Positions 28,082-37,529 of a stretch of 64,000 nucleotides of DNA are shown here, piece after piece. The position numbers were made by a program, and so were the translations under genes. Position 1 is the first letter of the stretch. Each line of letters begins with the position of its first letter. The stretch is from JAICJC01 sp963709425 (lineage in GTDB: Bacteria; Actinomycetota; Thermoleophilia; Gaiellales; JAICJC01). Where the stretch lies: NCBI GenBank assembly GCA_963709425.1, contig CAVPWG010000005.1:372001-436000 (forward strand), read 5' to 3'. Below the pieces are notes generated by a model that did not search any database, was not told the DNA's origin, and saw only the letters and a list, made by a program, of their open reading frames with translations.

Positions 28082-31000
28082 CTACGCCCGCAGCACGAGC
28101 TTGCGGTGCCCCTGGAGGAAGCCGTGCTCGAGCAGGAGCCGCTCCGCCTCGGTGCCGACGATGGGCTCGCCGTCGACGCGCTCCGGCGCCAGGCGCCGGA
28201 CCCGCCCGGACTCGACCAGGCCGGCGAGCGCCGCGATCGCCGGCTCGAGCAGCTCGGGCTCGATCGTGACGAGGCCGCGCCCACCCTTCTCGACATAGAG
28301 CGCGGGCCTGCCGCCGGCCAGGACGACCCAGGCCCCGGCAATGCGGGCCAGCTTGCGGCTCGCCTCCGGCCACGGGAGCGCCGCGCCGTACGGGTTGGCC
28401 GGGTCGACGGCCGCGAGCACGACGGGCGGCGCAACCGGGTCGGCCTCGCGCACGTCGCGCAGCCGCTCGACCGCCGTCGTGACCGCGAACTGCGCCCCGC
28501 CCAGCCCCTCCACGAAGTAGCCGCGCTGCGCCAGACCGGCCTCCTCCATCATCCGCAGCTCGCCGTAGACGGCCGAGAACCCGCCCGGGATGCCCTCGCC
28601 GAGCACCGCCGCGCGCGTCACGACGCCGTGGCGGTCGAGCAGCGTCTCGGCGAGCGCCCGGGCCCGCTCACGCGGTGCCGGCGCCGGCTGGAGCAGGCCC
28701 TCGACGAGTGACCAGCGCCCGCGCGCGGCGGGGAGCGACGCGGTCGGCCTGGCCCGCCGCCCGGAGCGCCCCGGACGCAGCTCGTCGACCGATCGCAGGG
28801 TCGCGCCGCTCCGAAGCGGCTGCCAGGCGTCGTTCGTCACGGCCCCGGCCCAGACGAGGCTCCAGAGCTCGGCCAGCGTCTCGCGCTCGCTCGCGCCGAC
28901 GGCGGCGACGAGGTCGGAGAAGAACATCGCTCCCCGAGCGCGCAGGGCGTCGAGAATCGGATGTGACGGTTCCGTTGCCCCATCGGCCGATTGCAACGGA
29001 CTCTGAGCAGGGACTGTCCCCACAAGGCGGGCGTCGCCGCGGGGATGGAGGGCGACCCGGCCGCGGCCGGCGCCGATCCAGACGACCTCGCCGCCGGCGG
29101 TCAGCTCGTCCAGCATCGAGGGCGTGTAGCCCGGCACCCGGATCGGCAGCACGTCGGCCTCCCACGCCTCGACCGGGAGGGCGATGCCCTGGAGCTGGGC
29201 GACCGCGTCACGCAGGCGGTCGATCCCGCGGCCCTGGTCGCGGCCGATCCCCTGCCAGGCCGGGAGGAAGCGGGCCAGCGCCTCGGCCTCGACGGGCTCG
29301 ACGGCCCGCCGCACGGCCGCAAGCGTCCGCCGGCGGACACGGCGCAGGACATCCGGGGCAACCCACTCCGTCCCGGAGCCGCCGGGCCGGAACTCGCCTT
29401 CGAGCAGCGCCCCCTCGGCGGCGAGGTCGCGCAGGACGACGGTTACGTCGGCCCCCCATCGCGCGGAGAGCTCCTCCGCCGTGAACGGCCCATGCGAGCG
29501 GGCGTAGCGGCCCACGAGCCGCCGAAGCGCCCCGTCAACGGGGTCGAGGAACGCCATCGGAAGACCGACCGGGGGGACAGCCCCGAGCGCGTCACGGTAG
29601 AGCCCCGCGTCCTCGGCCGCGATCAGCCGCTCGCCGCCTGCGATCCGGATCCACGCGGCCCGGCGTGCGGCGACGAGCCCGTCGAGGTCGGACGCGCCGC
29701 GGGCGGCGAGCTCGTCGCGCGACAGGTCGCCCAGCCGCCGCAGCAGGTCGTGCGTGCGATCGGCGTCGAGCGTGCGGCCCTCGCCCTGGAGCTCGCCCTG
29801 GACGTCGCGGATCGCGTCGCCGTCGAGCAGCTCGCGCAGATCGTCTGTCCGCAGGAGCTCGGCGAGCAGCGCTCGGTCGAGCTGGAGCGCCTGTGCGCGG
29901 CGCTCGGCGGCCGGCGCATCGCCCTCGTACATGTAGGTCGCGATGTAGTCGAAGAGGAGCGACGAGGCGAACGGCGACGGCACGGCCGACTCGACCTCGA
30001 CCAGCCGCACCTCGCCGCCGGCGATGGCCCGCAGAAGGCCCTTCAGCGCGGGCACCTCGAAGACGTCCGAGAGCACCTCGCGGTAGGTCTCGAGCAGCAC
30101 CGGGAACGACCCGTACTTCTGCGCCACCTGCTGGAGGTCGTGCGCCTTCAGCCGCTGCTGCCAGAGCGGCGTCCGCTGCCCCGGCCGGCGGCGCGGTATG
30201 AGGAGCGCGCGGGCGGCGTTCTCGCGGAACCGGGCCGCGAACAGCGGGCTCTCGGAGACCCGGTCGATCAGGAGGTCGTCCAGGTCGTCGGGCGGGATCG
30301 CGATCAGGTCGACCGGGGGCGGCGTGTCGGAGTCGGGCAGGCGAATGGCGATGCCGTCGTCGGCCCAGAGCGACTCGACCTCGATCCCGAGCGCCTCGCC
30401 CATCCGCCGCTCGACCGCCAGCGCCCACGGCGCGTGGACGCGGCCGCCGAACGGCGACAGCACGCACACCCGCCAGTCGCCGATCTCGTCGCGGAAGCGC
30501 TCGACCACGATCGTCCGGTCGGACGGGATGACGCCGGTCGCGGCCTCCTGATCGTCGAGATACGTCGAGAGGTTGCTCGCGGCCAGCTCGTCGAGGTCGC
30601 CGAACGTGCGCGTGCGGGCCGCCTCGCCGACGGCCCGGCCAAGCTCGTACGGGCGGCCGATGCCGTCGCCCTTCCAGAACGGCATCCGCCCGGGCACGCC
30701 GGGAGCCGGCGACACGAGCACGCGGTCGCGGGTGATCTGCTCGATCCGCCATGACGTCGCGCCGAGCTGGAAGACCTCGCCGGAGCGGGCCTCGTAGACC
30801 ATCTCCTCGTCGAGCTCGCCGACGCGGGCGCCCGAGTCGACCAGGAAGACGCCGTAGAGGCCGCGGTCGGGGATCGTGCCGCCCGAGGTGACCGCCAGCC
30901 GGCGGGCGTCGTCGCGGCCGCGCACGATGCCGGCCGCCCGATCCCAGACGACGCGCGGTCGGAGCTCGGCGAACTCGTCGGACGGATAGCGGCCGGCCAG

Positions 31001-32344
31001 CATGTCGAGCACGCCCTCGAGCTGCGTCCGGCCGAGGTCGCTGTAGGGAGCGGCGCGCGTCACCATGGCGTGCAGGTCGTCGACGGCCCAGTCGTCCATC
31101 ACCGTCGTCGCGACGAGCTGCTGAGCGAGGACGTCGAGCGGCTGGCGCGGCACGCGCGTGTGCTCGATCGCGCCCTCGCGCATCCGCCCCACGACGACGG
31201 CCGTCTCGAGCAGGTCGCCGCGGTACTTGGGGAAGAACCGGCCGGAGCTCGCGGCATCGACGTGGTGGCCGGCTCGGCCGACACGCTGGAGGCCGGCAGC
31301 GACCGACTTCGGCGACTCGACCTGGACGACGAGGTCGATCGCGCCCATGTCGATCCCCAGCTCGAGTGACGACGTGGCGACGAGCGCGGGCAGCCTGCCG
31401 GTCTTCAGCATCTCCTCGATCTCGAGCCGCTGCTCGCGGGCGATCGAGCCGTGGTGGGCACGGGCGATCTCCTCGTCGGCGAGGTCGTTCAGGCGGTGGG
31501 CGACGCGCTCGGCGGCGCGGCGGCTGTTGACGAAGACGAGCGTCGAGCGGTGGGCCCGGACGAGGTCGAGCAGGCGCGGGTAGATCGCGGGCCAGATCGA
31601 CTGGCGCGGCTCACCGTCGGGAGCCGGCGCCCCACCCAGCTCGCGCATGTCGGGCACCGGCACCACGACCTCGAGGTCGAGCGGCTTCCGATGGCCGGCG
31701 TCGACGATCTCGACAGGACGGTCGCCGCCGAGGAAGCGGGCGATCTCCTCGAGCGGCCGCTGGGTCGCCGAGAGCCCGATCCGCTGCGGGTCGCCGCCGG
31801 TCAGGTGCGCGAGCCGCTCCAGCGACAGGGCGAGGTGGGTGCCGCGCTTGCCCGCCGCCAGCGCGTGGATCTCGTCGACGATGACCGTCTGGACGCCGGC
31901 CAGCATCTCGCGCGCGGCCGAGGTCAGGATCAGATAGAGCGACTCGGGCGTCGTGATCAGGATGTCGGGCGGCCGCCGGCGCATCGCGGCCCGCTCGCGC
32001 TGGGGCGTGTCGCCGCTTCGCACCGCGACGCCGACCTCACGCGGGGTCTCGATGCCGTGGAGCGGGGCGCGCAGGTTTCGCTCGACGTCGTGGTTCAGGG
32101 CCTTCAGCGGGCTCACGTAGAGGACGCGGGTGCCGCGCTCGGCCGGGTCGCGGACGAGGCCGTCGATGGCGGTCAGGAAGGCGGCGAGCGTCTTTCCCGA
32201 GCCGGTCGGCGCGAGCACGAGGGTGTGCTTCCCGGCCGCGATCGGCGGCCAGCCCTTCGACTGGGCCGGCGTCGGCCGCTCGAAGCTGCGCCGGAACCAG
32301 TCGGCGACGGGAGGCGAGAACTCGCTGAGCGGATCGGCGGCCAC
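28082..32344 (-). CDS. lhr: Lhr-type large DEAD/H helicase
   Basis: A 1420-residue superfamily 2 helicase of the Lhr family, a 3'-5' DNA translocase/RNA:DNA helicase linked to DNA repair. Motif I is APTGSGKTLAAFL, motif II VDEIHAL, motif III LSATQRPLEEIARFL and motif VI VQVESPKSVAAGLQRVGRAG. The Lhr-specific winged-helix and beta modules follow at about 450-860, and a long C-terminal domain at 860-1420, as in mycobacterial Lhr (about 1500 residues). Near residues 1108-1120 the stretch VGTVPAQSPLQSADGATEPS coincides with a GGGACTGTCCCC palindrome on the DNA and looks inserted. The gene begins 17 bases from a palindromic mini-element. Confidence 0.93.
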   Translation of the reverse strand: MAADPLSEFSPPVADWFRRSFERPTPAQSKGWPPIAAGKHTLVLAPTGSGKTLAAFLTAIDGLVRDPAERGTRVLYVSPLKALNHDVERNLRAPLHGIETPREVGVAVRSGDTPQRERAAMRRRPPDILITTPESLYLILTSAAREMLAGVQTVIVDEIHALAAGKRGTHLALSLERLAHLTGGDPQRIGLSATQRPLEEIARFLGGDRPVEIVDAGHRKPLDLEVVVPVPDMRELGGAPAPDGEPRQSIWPAIYPRLLDLVRAHRSTLVFVNSRRAAERVAHRLNDLADEEIARAHHGSIAREQRLEIEEMLKTGRLPALVATSSLELGIDMGAIDLVVQVESPKSVAAGLQRVGRAGHHVDAASSGRFFPKYRGDLLETAVVVGRMREGAIEHTRVPRQPLDVLAQQLVATTVMDDWAVDDLHAMVTRAAPYSDLGRTQLEGVLDMLAGRYPSDEFAELRPRVVWDRAAGIVRGRDDARRLAVTSGGTIPDRGLYGVFLVDSGARVGELDEEMVYEARSGEVFQLGATSWRIEQITRDRVLVSPAPGVPGRMPFWKGDGIGRPYELGRAVGEAARTRTFGDLDELAASNLSTYLDDQEAATGVIPSDRTIVVERFRDEIGDWRVCVLSPFGGRVHAPWALAVERRMGEALGIEVESLWADDGIAIRLPDSDTPPPVDLIAIPPDDLDDLLIDRVSESPLFAARFRENAARALLIPRRRPGQRTPLWQQRLKAHDLQQVAQKYGSFPVLLETYREVLSDVFEVPALKGLLRAIAGGEVRLVEVESAVPSPFASSLLFDYIATYMYEGDAPAAERRAQALQLDRALLAELLRTDDLRELLDGDAIRDVQGELQGEGRTLDADRTHDLLRRLGDLSRDELAARGASDLDGLVAARRAAWIRIAGGERLIAAEDAGLYRDALGAVPPVGLPMAFLDPVDGALRRLVGRYARSHGPFTAEELSARWGADVTVVLRDLAAEGALLEGEFRPGGSGTEWVAPDVLRRVRRRTLAAVRRAVEPVEAEALARFLPAWQGIGRDQGRGIDRLRDAVAQLQGIALPVEAWEADVLPIRVPGYTPSMLDELTAGGEVVWIGAGRGRVALHPRGDARLVGTVPAQSPLQSADGATEPSHPILDALRARGAMFFSDLVAAVGASERETLAELWSLVWAGAVTNDAWQPLRSGATLRSVDELRPGRSGRRARPTASLPAARGRWSLVEGLLQPAPAPRERARALAETLLDRHGVVTRAAVLGEGIPGGFSAVYGELRMMEEAGLAQRGYFVEGLGGAQFAVTTAVERLRDVREADPVAPPVVLAAVDPANPYGAALPWPEASRKLARIAGAWVVLAGGRPALYVEKGGRGLVTIEPELLEPAIAALAGLVESGRVRRLAPERVDGEPIVGTEAERLLLEHGFLQGHRKLVLRA
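29010..29021. repeat. GGGACTGTCCCC palindrome inside lhr
   Basis: A near-palindrome of a kind often seen in scattered intergenic REP-like elements. It is translated within lhr in a region that looks like an insertion between conserved C-terminal segments. The borders of the wider element cannot be fixed from one copy. Confidence 0.4.
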
Positions 32345-32360
32345 CCCCGAAGCCTACCGC

Positions 32361-32391
32361 TGCAAAATCGGGGTCAGACCCCGTCTTTGCA
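32361..32391. repeat. 31-bp palindromic mini-element between lhr and the ABC-2 permease
   Basis: Outer arms TGCAAAATC and GTCTTTGCA enclose a perfect core palindrome GGGGTCAGACCCC. It is the second copy of the family present in glcE at 8723-8753; when read on the opposite strand the arms match (TGCAAAGACGG and ATTTTGCA) while the core differs with compensating changes. It nearly fills the 49-base gap between the lhr start and the permease stop, where it could also act as a hairpin terminator for the upstream operon. Confidence 0.8.
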
Positions 32392-32393
32392 CG

Positions 32394-33209
32394 TCAGCCG
32401 CCGGCCACGTCGCGCCGCACGAACACGAGGTAGGCGCCGACCCCGGCCGGCACGGCGTAGATCGCGCACACCCACACGGCGCGCACGATCGGGTCCCAGT
32501 CGGTGGGCGTCCGGAAGAAGCCCTGCCAGGCCTGGAACTGCGTCGTCAGGAGGTACGGATCGGTGCCCGAGAGCCCGGGCAGGATCCCGATGAGCTGCAT
32601 GAGGAGCGCGAACATGAGCGTCCCGACAACGGCCGCGGCGCTGTTTCGGGTGAGCGCTGAGAGCAGGAGGCCGACGCACACGACGGCCGCCACCGGGATC
32701 ATGTAGACGGCGAAGCTGGCCGCCACGAGGCCGAGCGCGTGCCCGGCCGCCACGCGCGTGCCGGAGAGGCTGACCAGGCCGTTGAACCCTGACTTGAGGC
32801 TGCCCGCGACGACGGCCACCGAGCCCATGAGCACCAGGGCGAGCGCCGCGTACGTCGCCGACGCGAGCATCTTGCCCACGAAGATCTGGCCCCGGTCGAG
32901 CGAGCGCGTGAGAATCGTCTTCAGGGTGCCGTTGTGATCCTCGGCGGCGATGATGTCGCCGGCAACGAGCGCCGTCACGAGCGGGAAGAGCCACACCGAC
33001 GAGAAGAGCAGCAGGACGAGCGGGATTGCGAGGCCCGACTCGCGCACGTACCGGCCAAAGGCCACGTCGTTGGGCGACCCGCTCTGGAGCGCGAGCGCCG
33101 TGACGAAAATGAGCGGCACCGCCGTGACGGCTCCGAGGCCGAGATAGGTCCGTTTCTGCGACACGAGCTTCCGCAGCTCCCAGCGGTAGGCCGTCAGGAA
33201 CGTCGGCAT
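32394..33209 (-). CDS. ABC-2 type permease
   Basis: A 271-residue membrane protein with six hydrophobic helices. It starts MPTFLTAYRWELRKLVSQKR, the amphipathic coupling helix typical of ABC-2 exporters, then a long first loop, LVLLLFSSVWLFPLVTALVA, and the EDHNGTLKTILTRSLDR motif that contacts the ATPase. The substrate is unknown; such pairs export lipids, peptides or drugs. Its ATG shares one base with the stop of the ATPase gene (TGATG), so the two are made together. It ends the operon started by the response regulator at 37462. Confidence 0.88.
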   Translation of the reverse strand: MPTFLTAYRWELRKLVSQKRTYLGLGAVTAVPLIFVTALALQSGSPNDVAFGRYVRESGLAIPLVLLLFSSVWLFPLVTALVAGDIIAAEDHNGTLKTILTRSLDRGQIFVGKMLASATYAALALVLMGSVAVVAGSLKSGFNGLVSLSGTRVAAGHALGLVAASFAVYMIPVAAVVCVGLLLSALTRNSAAAVVGTLMFALLMQLIGILPGLSGTDPYLLTTQFQAWQGFFRTPTDWDPIVRAVWVCAIYAVPAGVGAYLVFVRRDVAGG

Positions 33210-34177
33210 CACACGGCCTCCTCGACGACCGGGCCGGGCGCCCCCACGGGCACATCCCCGTCCTGCTCGGTGAGCTGGAAGAAGAGCTGCTCCAGCGTCG
33301 CCTGCTGCGGGATCAGCGCACGGACACCGATCCGGCGCTTGCCGAGCGTGATCATGAATCGCTCGAGGAGCTCCTCGTCGGCGCTGAACCGCAGCTCGCC
33401 GTTGTCGCGCGCGACGTCCAAGAGCCCGAACTCGTGCGCCGTGTGCTCGGCGGCGGCGAGGTCGGACGCCCGCAGGCGGTACCAGGTGCCCGTCGACCTG
33501 GTCAGGCCGGCGACGTCGCCCTCGTACAGGATGCGGCCGCGGTTGATGATCGCGACGCGGTTGCACAGCTCCTCCACGTCGGCCATCTGATGGCTCGAGA
33601 GGAGCACCGTGATGCCCTGCGCCGACAGGCCGCGGATGAGCGTCTTCATGTCGCGCATCCCGGCCGGGTCGAGCCCGGTCTGGGGCTCGTCGAGGATGAG
33701 GAGGCGCGGGCTGCGAAGGAGCGAGGCCGCGATGCCGAGCCGCTGGCGCATCCCATGGGAGTAGCCGCCGACCCGGTCACCTGCACGATCGGCCAGGTCG
33801 ACGGTGTCGAGCACCTCGTCGATACGCAGGCGGGCGTCGCCGCCGTCGAACGCCGCGAGCAGCTCCAGGTTCTTGCGCCCCGTCAGGTACGGGTAGAACT
33901 GTGGGGCCTCCACGAATCCGGCGACTCCCTCGAGCGCGCGCCGGCCCATGCGGATCGGGTCACGGCCGAAGAGCCGGGCCTCGCCGGCGGTCGGCCGGAT
34001 CAGGCCGAGGAGCATGCGAAGAGAGGTCGTCTTGCCGGCGCCGTTCGGTCCCAGGTAGCCGTAGACGTCGCCGGCCTCCACCGAGAGGTCGACGCCGTCG
34101 ACCGCAGCCAGGTCTCCGTACCGCTTGACAAGGCCGCGCGCCTCGACCGGTGGGTCGGGGGGGGATCCCGCCCGCAT
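33209..34177 (-). CDS. ABC transporter ATP-binding protein
   Basis: A 322-residue ATPase. Walker A is GYLGPNGAGKTTSLRML, the signature is YSHGMRQRLGIAAS, Walker B is RLLILDEPQTGLDP and the switch histidine lies in TVLLSSHQMADVEEL. A C-terminal extension of about 90 residues follows, as in ABC-2 exporters of the CcmA/DrrA group. Its ATG overlaps the TGA of the LolA-like gene, and its stop overlaps the permease start. Together with the upstream two-component pair this suggests a signal-controlled exporter. Confidence 0.93.
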   Translation of the reverse strand: MRAGSPPDPPVEARGLVKRYGDLAAVDGVDLSVEAGDVYGYLGPNGAGKTTSLRMLLGLIRPTAGEARLFGRDPIRMGRRALEGVAGFVEAPQFYPYLTGRKNLELLAAFDGGDARLRIDEVLDTVDLADRAGDRVGGYSHGMRQRLGIAASLLRSPRLLILDEPQTGLDPAGMRDMKTLIRGLSAQGITVLLSSHQMADVEELCNRVAIINRGRILYEGDVAGLTRSTGTWYRLRASDLAAAEHTAHEFGLLDVARDNGELRFSADEELLERFMITLGKRRIGVRALIPQQATLEQLFFQLTEQDGDVPVGAPGPVVEEAV

Positions 34178-35349
34178 CAGCCGAGAGCGCGCGCGGCCGC
34201 CTCTGCCGCCGTCGCCGGCAGCGATCCGACGAGTGTGTACCGCACGCCTCCGCGGTCGAACTGGATCGCGGTGCCGAGCGCCGTCGCCAGCTCGTGCCCC
34301 GAGGCGCCGTTCAAGGACACGCGCGGCAGCGCACCCAGCGGCCCGGCGTCGTGAGCGTCGGCCGACTGCTCGAGGACGACGATCGCCCCGAGGCCGTGAC
34401 CGTAGACGACCATAGCGGCCGGCTTGCCTGCGCCTTCGATCAGCCGTACGCCCTGTCGCGGCAGGCCGACGAGCGACGGCGGCGCGGCCAGCGTGAACGG
34501 AACCGCGCCCGCGACCGCCGCCGCGCCGGACACGTCCGGCGCATTGGCCGCCGACGACTCATGGGCGGGCGCCTGCGGTGGATGCACGTGAACGATCTTG
34601 GTGCCCGGCGCGAGACGGACGGCCAGATCGGCGGACGGCACGGTGCCGAAGCTGATGTCCGTCGCCGTGAGCGCGACGACCGGGCTCGAGTCGCCCTGGC
34701 TCAGGACGGCAACCCGGAGCGGCACGGCGTGGTTGGCGCCGAACGCGAGCTCGACCGCGCCGAGGAGGCCGCCGTCGTGCTTCGGCGAGACGCGCACCGT
34801 GTAGGCCGGCTGGCCGGCGACGTCACCGGCGATCGCGCCCGAGAGCGTCACGTGTTGCGCGAGCTTGTCGAGCGCCTGCTGGATGCGACCGATCGACGGC
34901 ACGCCGTGGTCGTCCGCCGAGCTGTGATGGGCGTCGTGGTGCTGCGGCACCGGCACCTCGTACGCCGTGCTCGTCGCGACGTCATAGACGACGAGCATCC
35001 TCCCGTCAAAGCCGATCTCGGTGTCGCCATTGTCCGCCTGGAGCTCGAGCCGCACCTTCCCGGCCGTCGCCCACAGCCGTCCGGTCGCACCTGCCAAGAG
35101 CGGCTGGGCGCCGGCGGAGCCGGGGAGCGCGCCGGACGGCAGGAGATGGTTGGAGAAGCGGATCCGCGCGGACACGCCGGCCACGCGGGGACCGGCGAGC
35201 GAATGATGGATCGCCGCCGCCAGCGAGCGCTTCGGAGGCGTGGGGCCCGAGCCGCTGGCGAGCGCCATGCTCGCCGCGACGGCTGCGACGACGATCAGGG
35301 CACCGGCGATGGCGAGGCGGGTGGTGGATGCTCGGCGCAGGATGTTCAC
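34177..35349 (-). CDS. LolA-like exported protein
   Basis: A 390-residue exported protein with an N-terminal signal anchor (NILRRASTTRLAIAGALIVV). The body resembles the LolA/outer-membrane lipoprotein-sorting fold found in actinobacterial regulators-of-surface genes: RLWATAGKVRLELQADNGDT, EIGFDGRMLVVYDVATSTAY, QPAYTVRVSPKHDGGLLGAV. A His-rich turn (PVPQHHDAHHSSADDH) may bind metal. The GTG start has GGAAGGAG 7 bases upstream and overlaps the histidine kinase stop as GTGA. Its place between a two-component system and an ABC exporter suggests envelope stress sensing or lipoprotein handling (inference). Confidence 0.75.
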   Translation of the reverse strand: MNILRRASTTRLAIAGALIVVAAVAASMALASGSGPTPPKRSLAAAIHHSLAGPRVAGVSARIRFSNHLLPSGALPGSAGAQPLLAGATGRLWATAGKVRLELQADNGDTEIGFDGRMLVVYDVATSTAYEVPVPQHHDAHHSSADDHGVPSIGRIQQALDKLAQHVTLSGAIAGDVAGQPAYTVRVSPKHDGGLLGAVELAFGANHAVPLRVAVLSQGDSSPVVALTATDISFGTVPSADLAVRLAPGTKIVHVHPPQAPAHESSAANAPDVSGAAAVAGAVPFTLAAPPSLVGLPRQGVRLIEGAGKPAAMVVYGHGLGAIVVLEQSADAHDAGPLGALPRVSLNGASGHELATALGTAIQFDRGGVRYTLVGSLPATAAEAAARALG

Positions 35350-36761
35350 GGTGGTCTCCTTCCGTCTGCACCCAAAGTGTCGTCTCGACCGTCTGAGAGC
35401 GGCTTGAGACCGGGGAGCTGCATCGCAAAACGGGGCCCGGCGATGACGAGCGCGCCGCCGTGGCGCTCGGCCGTCGCCCGGACGAGCGCGAGCCCCAGGC
35501 CGGAACCGCCACCGGCCTCGGCGTCGGGGCCGCGCCAGAAGCGGCCCGTCGCCATCTCCGCGAGATCCGGCGGGATCCCCTCGCCCGTGTCGGTCACCGC
35601 GAGCACGACGGCCGCAGTGGTCGACTCGACCGAGACGCGAACGGGGCCGCCGGGAGGGCCGTGGCGATGGGCGTTGTCGACCAGGTTCCGAAGGGCACGC
35701 TCGAGCGCACGCCGGTCGCCGCGGACAACGGCGGGGCCGTCGGCCTCGACGGCGACGGCGGCATCGCCGGAGGCCGCCTCGCGGGCGAGCTCCGACAGGT
35801 CGACGGGCTCGTCCGGGACGCCGCCCGCGTCCTCGCGCGCGAGTGCGAGGAGGTCGTCGAGGAGGCGGCTCAGGCGCTCGGCGTCGGCGTGGACGTCGGC
35901 GAGCGTCTCGGGGTCGGCGCCGTGGGCCTGCAGGTAGGCCGCGTTCCCGCGCAGCGCGGTGATCGGGTTCCGCAACTCGTGCGACGCGTCCGCGACGAAG
36001 CGGCGCTCGGCCTCACGCGCCTGTTCGAGCGCTGCGAGCATGCGGTTCAGCGTCTCGGTGAGCCGGTCGACCTCGTCAGTGCCGGTCTGGCCGCCTCCGG
36101 GCAGACGGAGCGACGCATCGCCGGTTCGCTCGATCACGGCGGCGCCCTCCGACAGCCGCTCGAGCGGGCGCAGCGCGCGGCGGGCAAGGAGCAACGAGAG
36201 CGGGAACGCGAGCGCCGCCGCGAGAAGGGCGCCCCCGATGATCAGCCGCCGCGACTGCTCGAGCGTGTCGCTGACGTCGTCGGTCGACGCCGCGACGATC
36301 ACCGCGCCGCCGCCCGCCGGCCCGCCCAGGTCGGACAGGGGCGCGACGTAGACCCTGACCTCGTCGCCGCGCAGGTGCGCGATGCCGTAGCCCCCGCGGC
36401 CGCTTCCGATCGCTGCCGCGACCAATCCTCCGGCGGGGACGGTCCCGCCCTGGAGGCCGAGCGACCGCGCGACGATCCGACGATGCCGGTCGACGACCTC
36501 GATGTCGATCAGGCGCGGCCCGGCCGGGAGGTCGAGCGCGCCGGTCGATGTCAGAAGGGCCGGTGCCGTGGCGTTGATCTGCGCGATCTGGGCCGCGCGC
36601 TCGCGGAGCGTCGAGTCCAGCTGGGCGTGGAGGTGGTTCGAGAGCAGGATCTGCACGCCGGCCCCGAGCACCGACACCGCGACGACGATCGCGCCGGCGG
36701 CCGCGAGCGCCACGCGCACCCGCAGCGACCCGCGGCGGCGCGGACGCTCCAGAGCCGTCAC
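35346..36761 (-). CDS. Membrane histidine kinase, OmpR-group partner
   Basis: A 471-residue sensor kinase. TM1 (VRVALAAAGAIVVAVSVLGA), an extracytoplasmic domain of about 125 residues, TM2 (LIIGGALLAAALAFPLSLLL) and a HAMP linker precede the HisKA box DASHELRNPITALRGNAAYL, whose His is phosphorylated. The HATPase has NLVDNAHRHGPPGGP, DTGEGIPPD and GGGSGLGLALVRATAE. Its start overlaps the response regulator stop (36758-36761) and its own stop overlaps the LolA-like gene, so it is part of a five-gene operon. The external domain shows no recognisable ligand fold by eye. Confidence 0.93.
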   Translation of the reverse strand: MTALERPRRRGSLRVRVALAAAGAIVVAVSVLGAGVQILLSNHLHAQLDSTLRERAAQIAQINATAPALLTSTGALDLPAGPRLIDIEVVDRHRRIVARSLGLQGGTVPAGGLVAAAIGSGRGGYGIAHLRGDEVRVYVAPLSDLGGPAGGGAVIVAASTDDVSDTLEQSRRLIIGGALLAAALAFPLSLLLARRALRPLERLSEGAAVIERTGDASLRLPGGGQTGTDEVDRLTETLNRMLAALEQAREAERRFVADASHELRNPITALRGNAAYLQAHGADPETLADVHADAERLSRLLDDLLALAREDAGGVPDEPVDLSELAREAASGDAAVAVEADGPAVVRGDRRALERALRNLVDNAHRHGPPGGPVRVSVESTTAAVVLAVTDTGEGIPPDLAEMATGRFWRGPDAEAGGGSGLGLALVRATAERHGGALVIAGPRFAMQLPGLKPLSDGRDDTLGADGRRPP

Positions 36762-37462
36762 CGCCGCAGGACGTAGCCGGCGCCGCGCACCGTGTGGATC
36801 AGCGGCGGATCGCCGAGCTTGCGCCGCAGGTAGGCGATGTACCGGTCGACGACGTTGTCGCTCACCGCACGCCCGTCGCCCCAGACCGCGGCGAGCGCGG
36901 CCCGGCGGGTGACGACGTGCCCCGGCCGCCGCATCAGCACGTCGAGCAGGTCCGCCTCCCGGGCTGTCAGCTCGACGGAGCGACCGCCGCGCCCGACCAC
37001 GCGGGTACCCGGGTCGAAGACGAGGTCGGCGTACGCGCGGACGTCGGCCGGTTGGGTGCGGCGCAGGAGCGCACGCATGCGCGCGGCCAGCTCGGCGACC
37101 GCGAACGGCTTCACGAGGTAGTCATCAGCACCCGAGTCGAGGCCGGCGACGCGATCACCGATGTCGTCGCGGGCGGTGAGCATCAGGATCGGGGTCGAGA
37201 CGCCCTTCGACCGCAGCCGGCGGGCGACCGCGAGGCCGTCCATCCCCGGCATCGCCACGTCGAGCACGATCGCGTCCGGCGGCGTCGCCTCGGCCTGGGC
37301 CAGCGCCGACCCGCCGTCGGCAACCGCGACGACGGCATAGCCCTCGGCAGCCAGCGTCCGCTCGAGCATCCGCCGGACCGGGGCGTCGTCATCGACCACG
37401 AGCACGCTTGCGGGGGCGAGGTCTGCGATGGTGCGACTATGGGCGCCGACGGTGAGAGGCAC
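36758..37462 (-). CDS. OmpR-family response regulator
   Basis: A 234-residue DNA-binding response regulator. The receiver has the acidic pocket VLVVDDDAPVRRMLE, phosphoacceptor Asp in AIVLDVAMPGMDG, and the switch Lys in DDYLVKPFAVAELAARM. The C-terminal winged helix includes ELTAREADLLDVLMRRPG and DRYIAYLRRKLGD, with the end VRGAGYVLRR typical of the family. The start is probably GTG at 37462. It is first in the operon and divergent from the molybdopterin enzyme gene 67 bases away, so it may control both directions. Confidence 0.94.
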   Translation of the reverse strand: MPLTVGAHSRTIADLAPASVLVVDDDAPVRRMLERTLAAEGYAVVAVADGGSALAQAEATPPDAIVLDVAMPGMDGLAVARRLRSKGVSTPILMLTARDDIGDRVAGLDSGADDYLVKPFAVAELAARMRALLRRTQPADVRAYADLVFDPGTRVVGRGGRSVELTAREADLLDVLMRRPGHVVTRRAALAAVWGDGRAVSDNVVDRYIAYLRRKLGDPPLIHTVRGAGYVLRR

Positions 37463-37529
37463 GTGAGAGAGATTGGAGCGACGGGGGTTGTGTCACAGCA
37501 CGCGCCGCCGCTGGCACGATACTTCCCCT

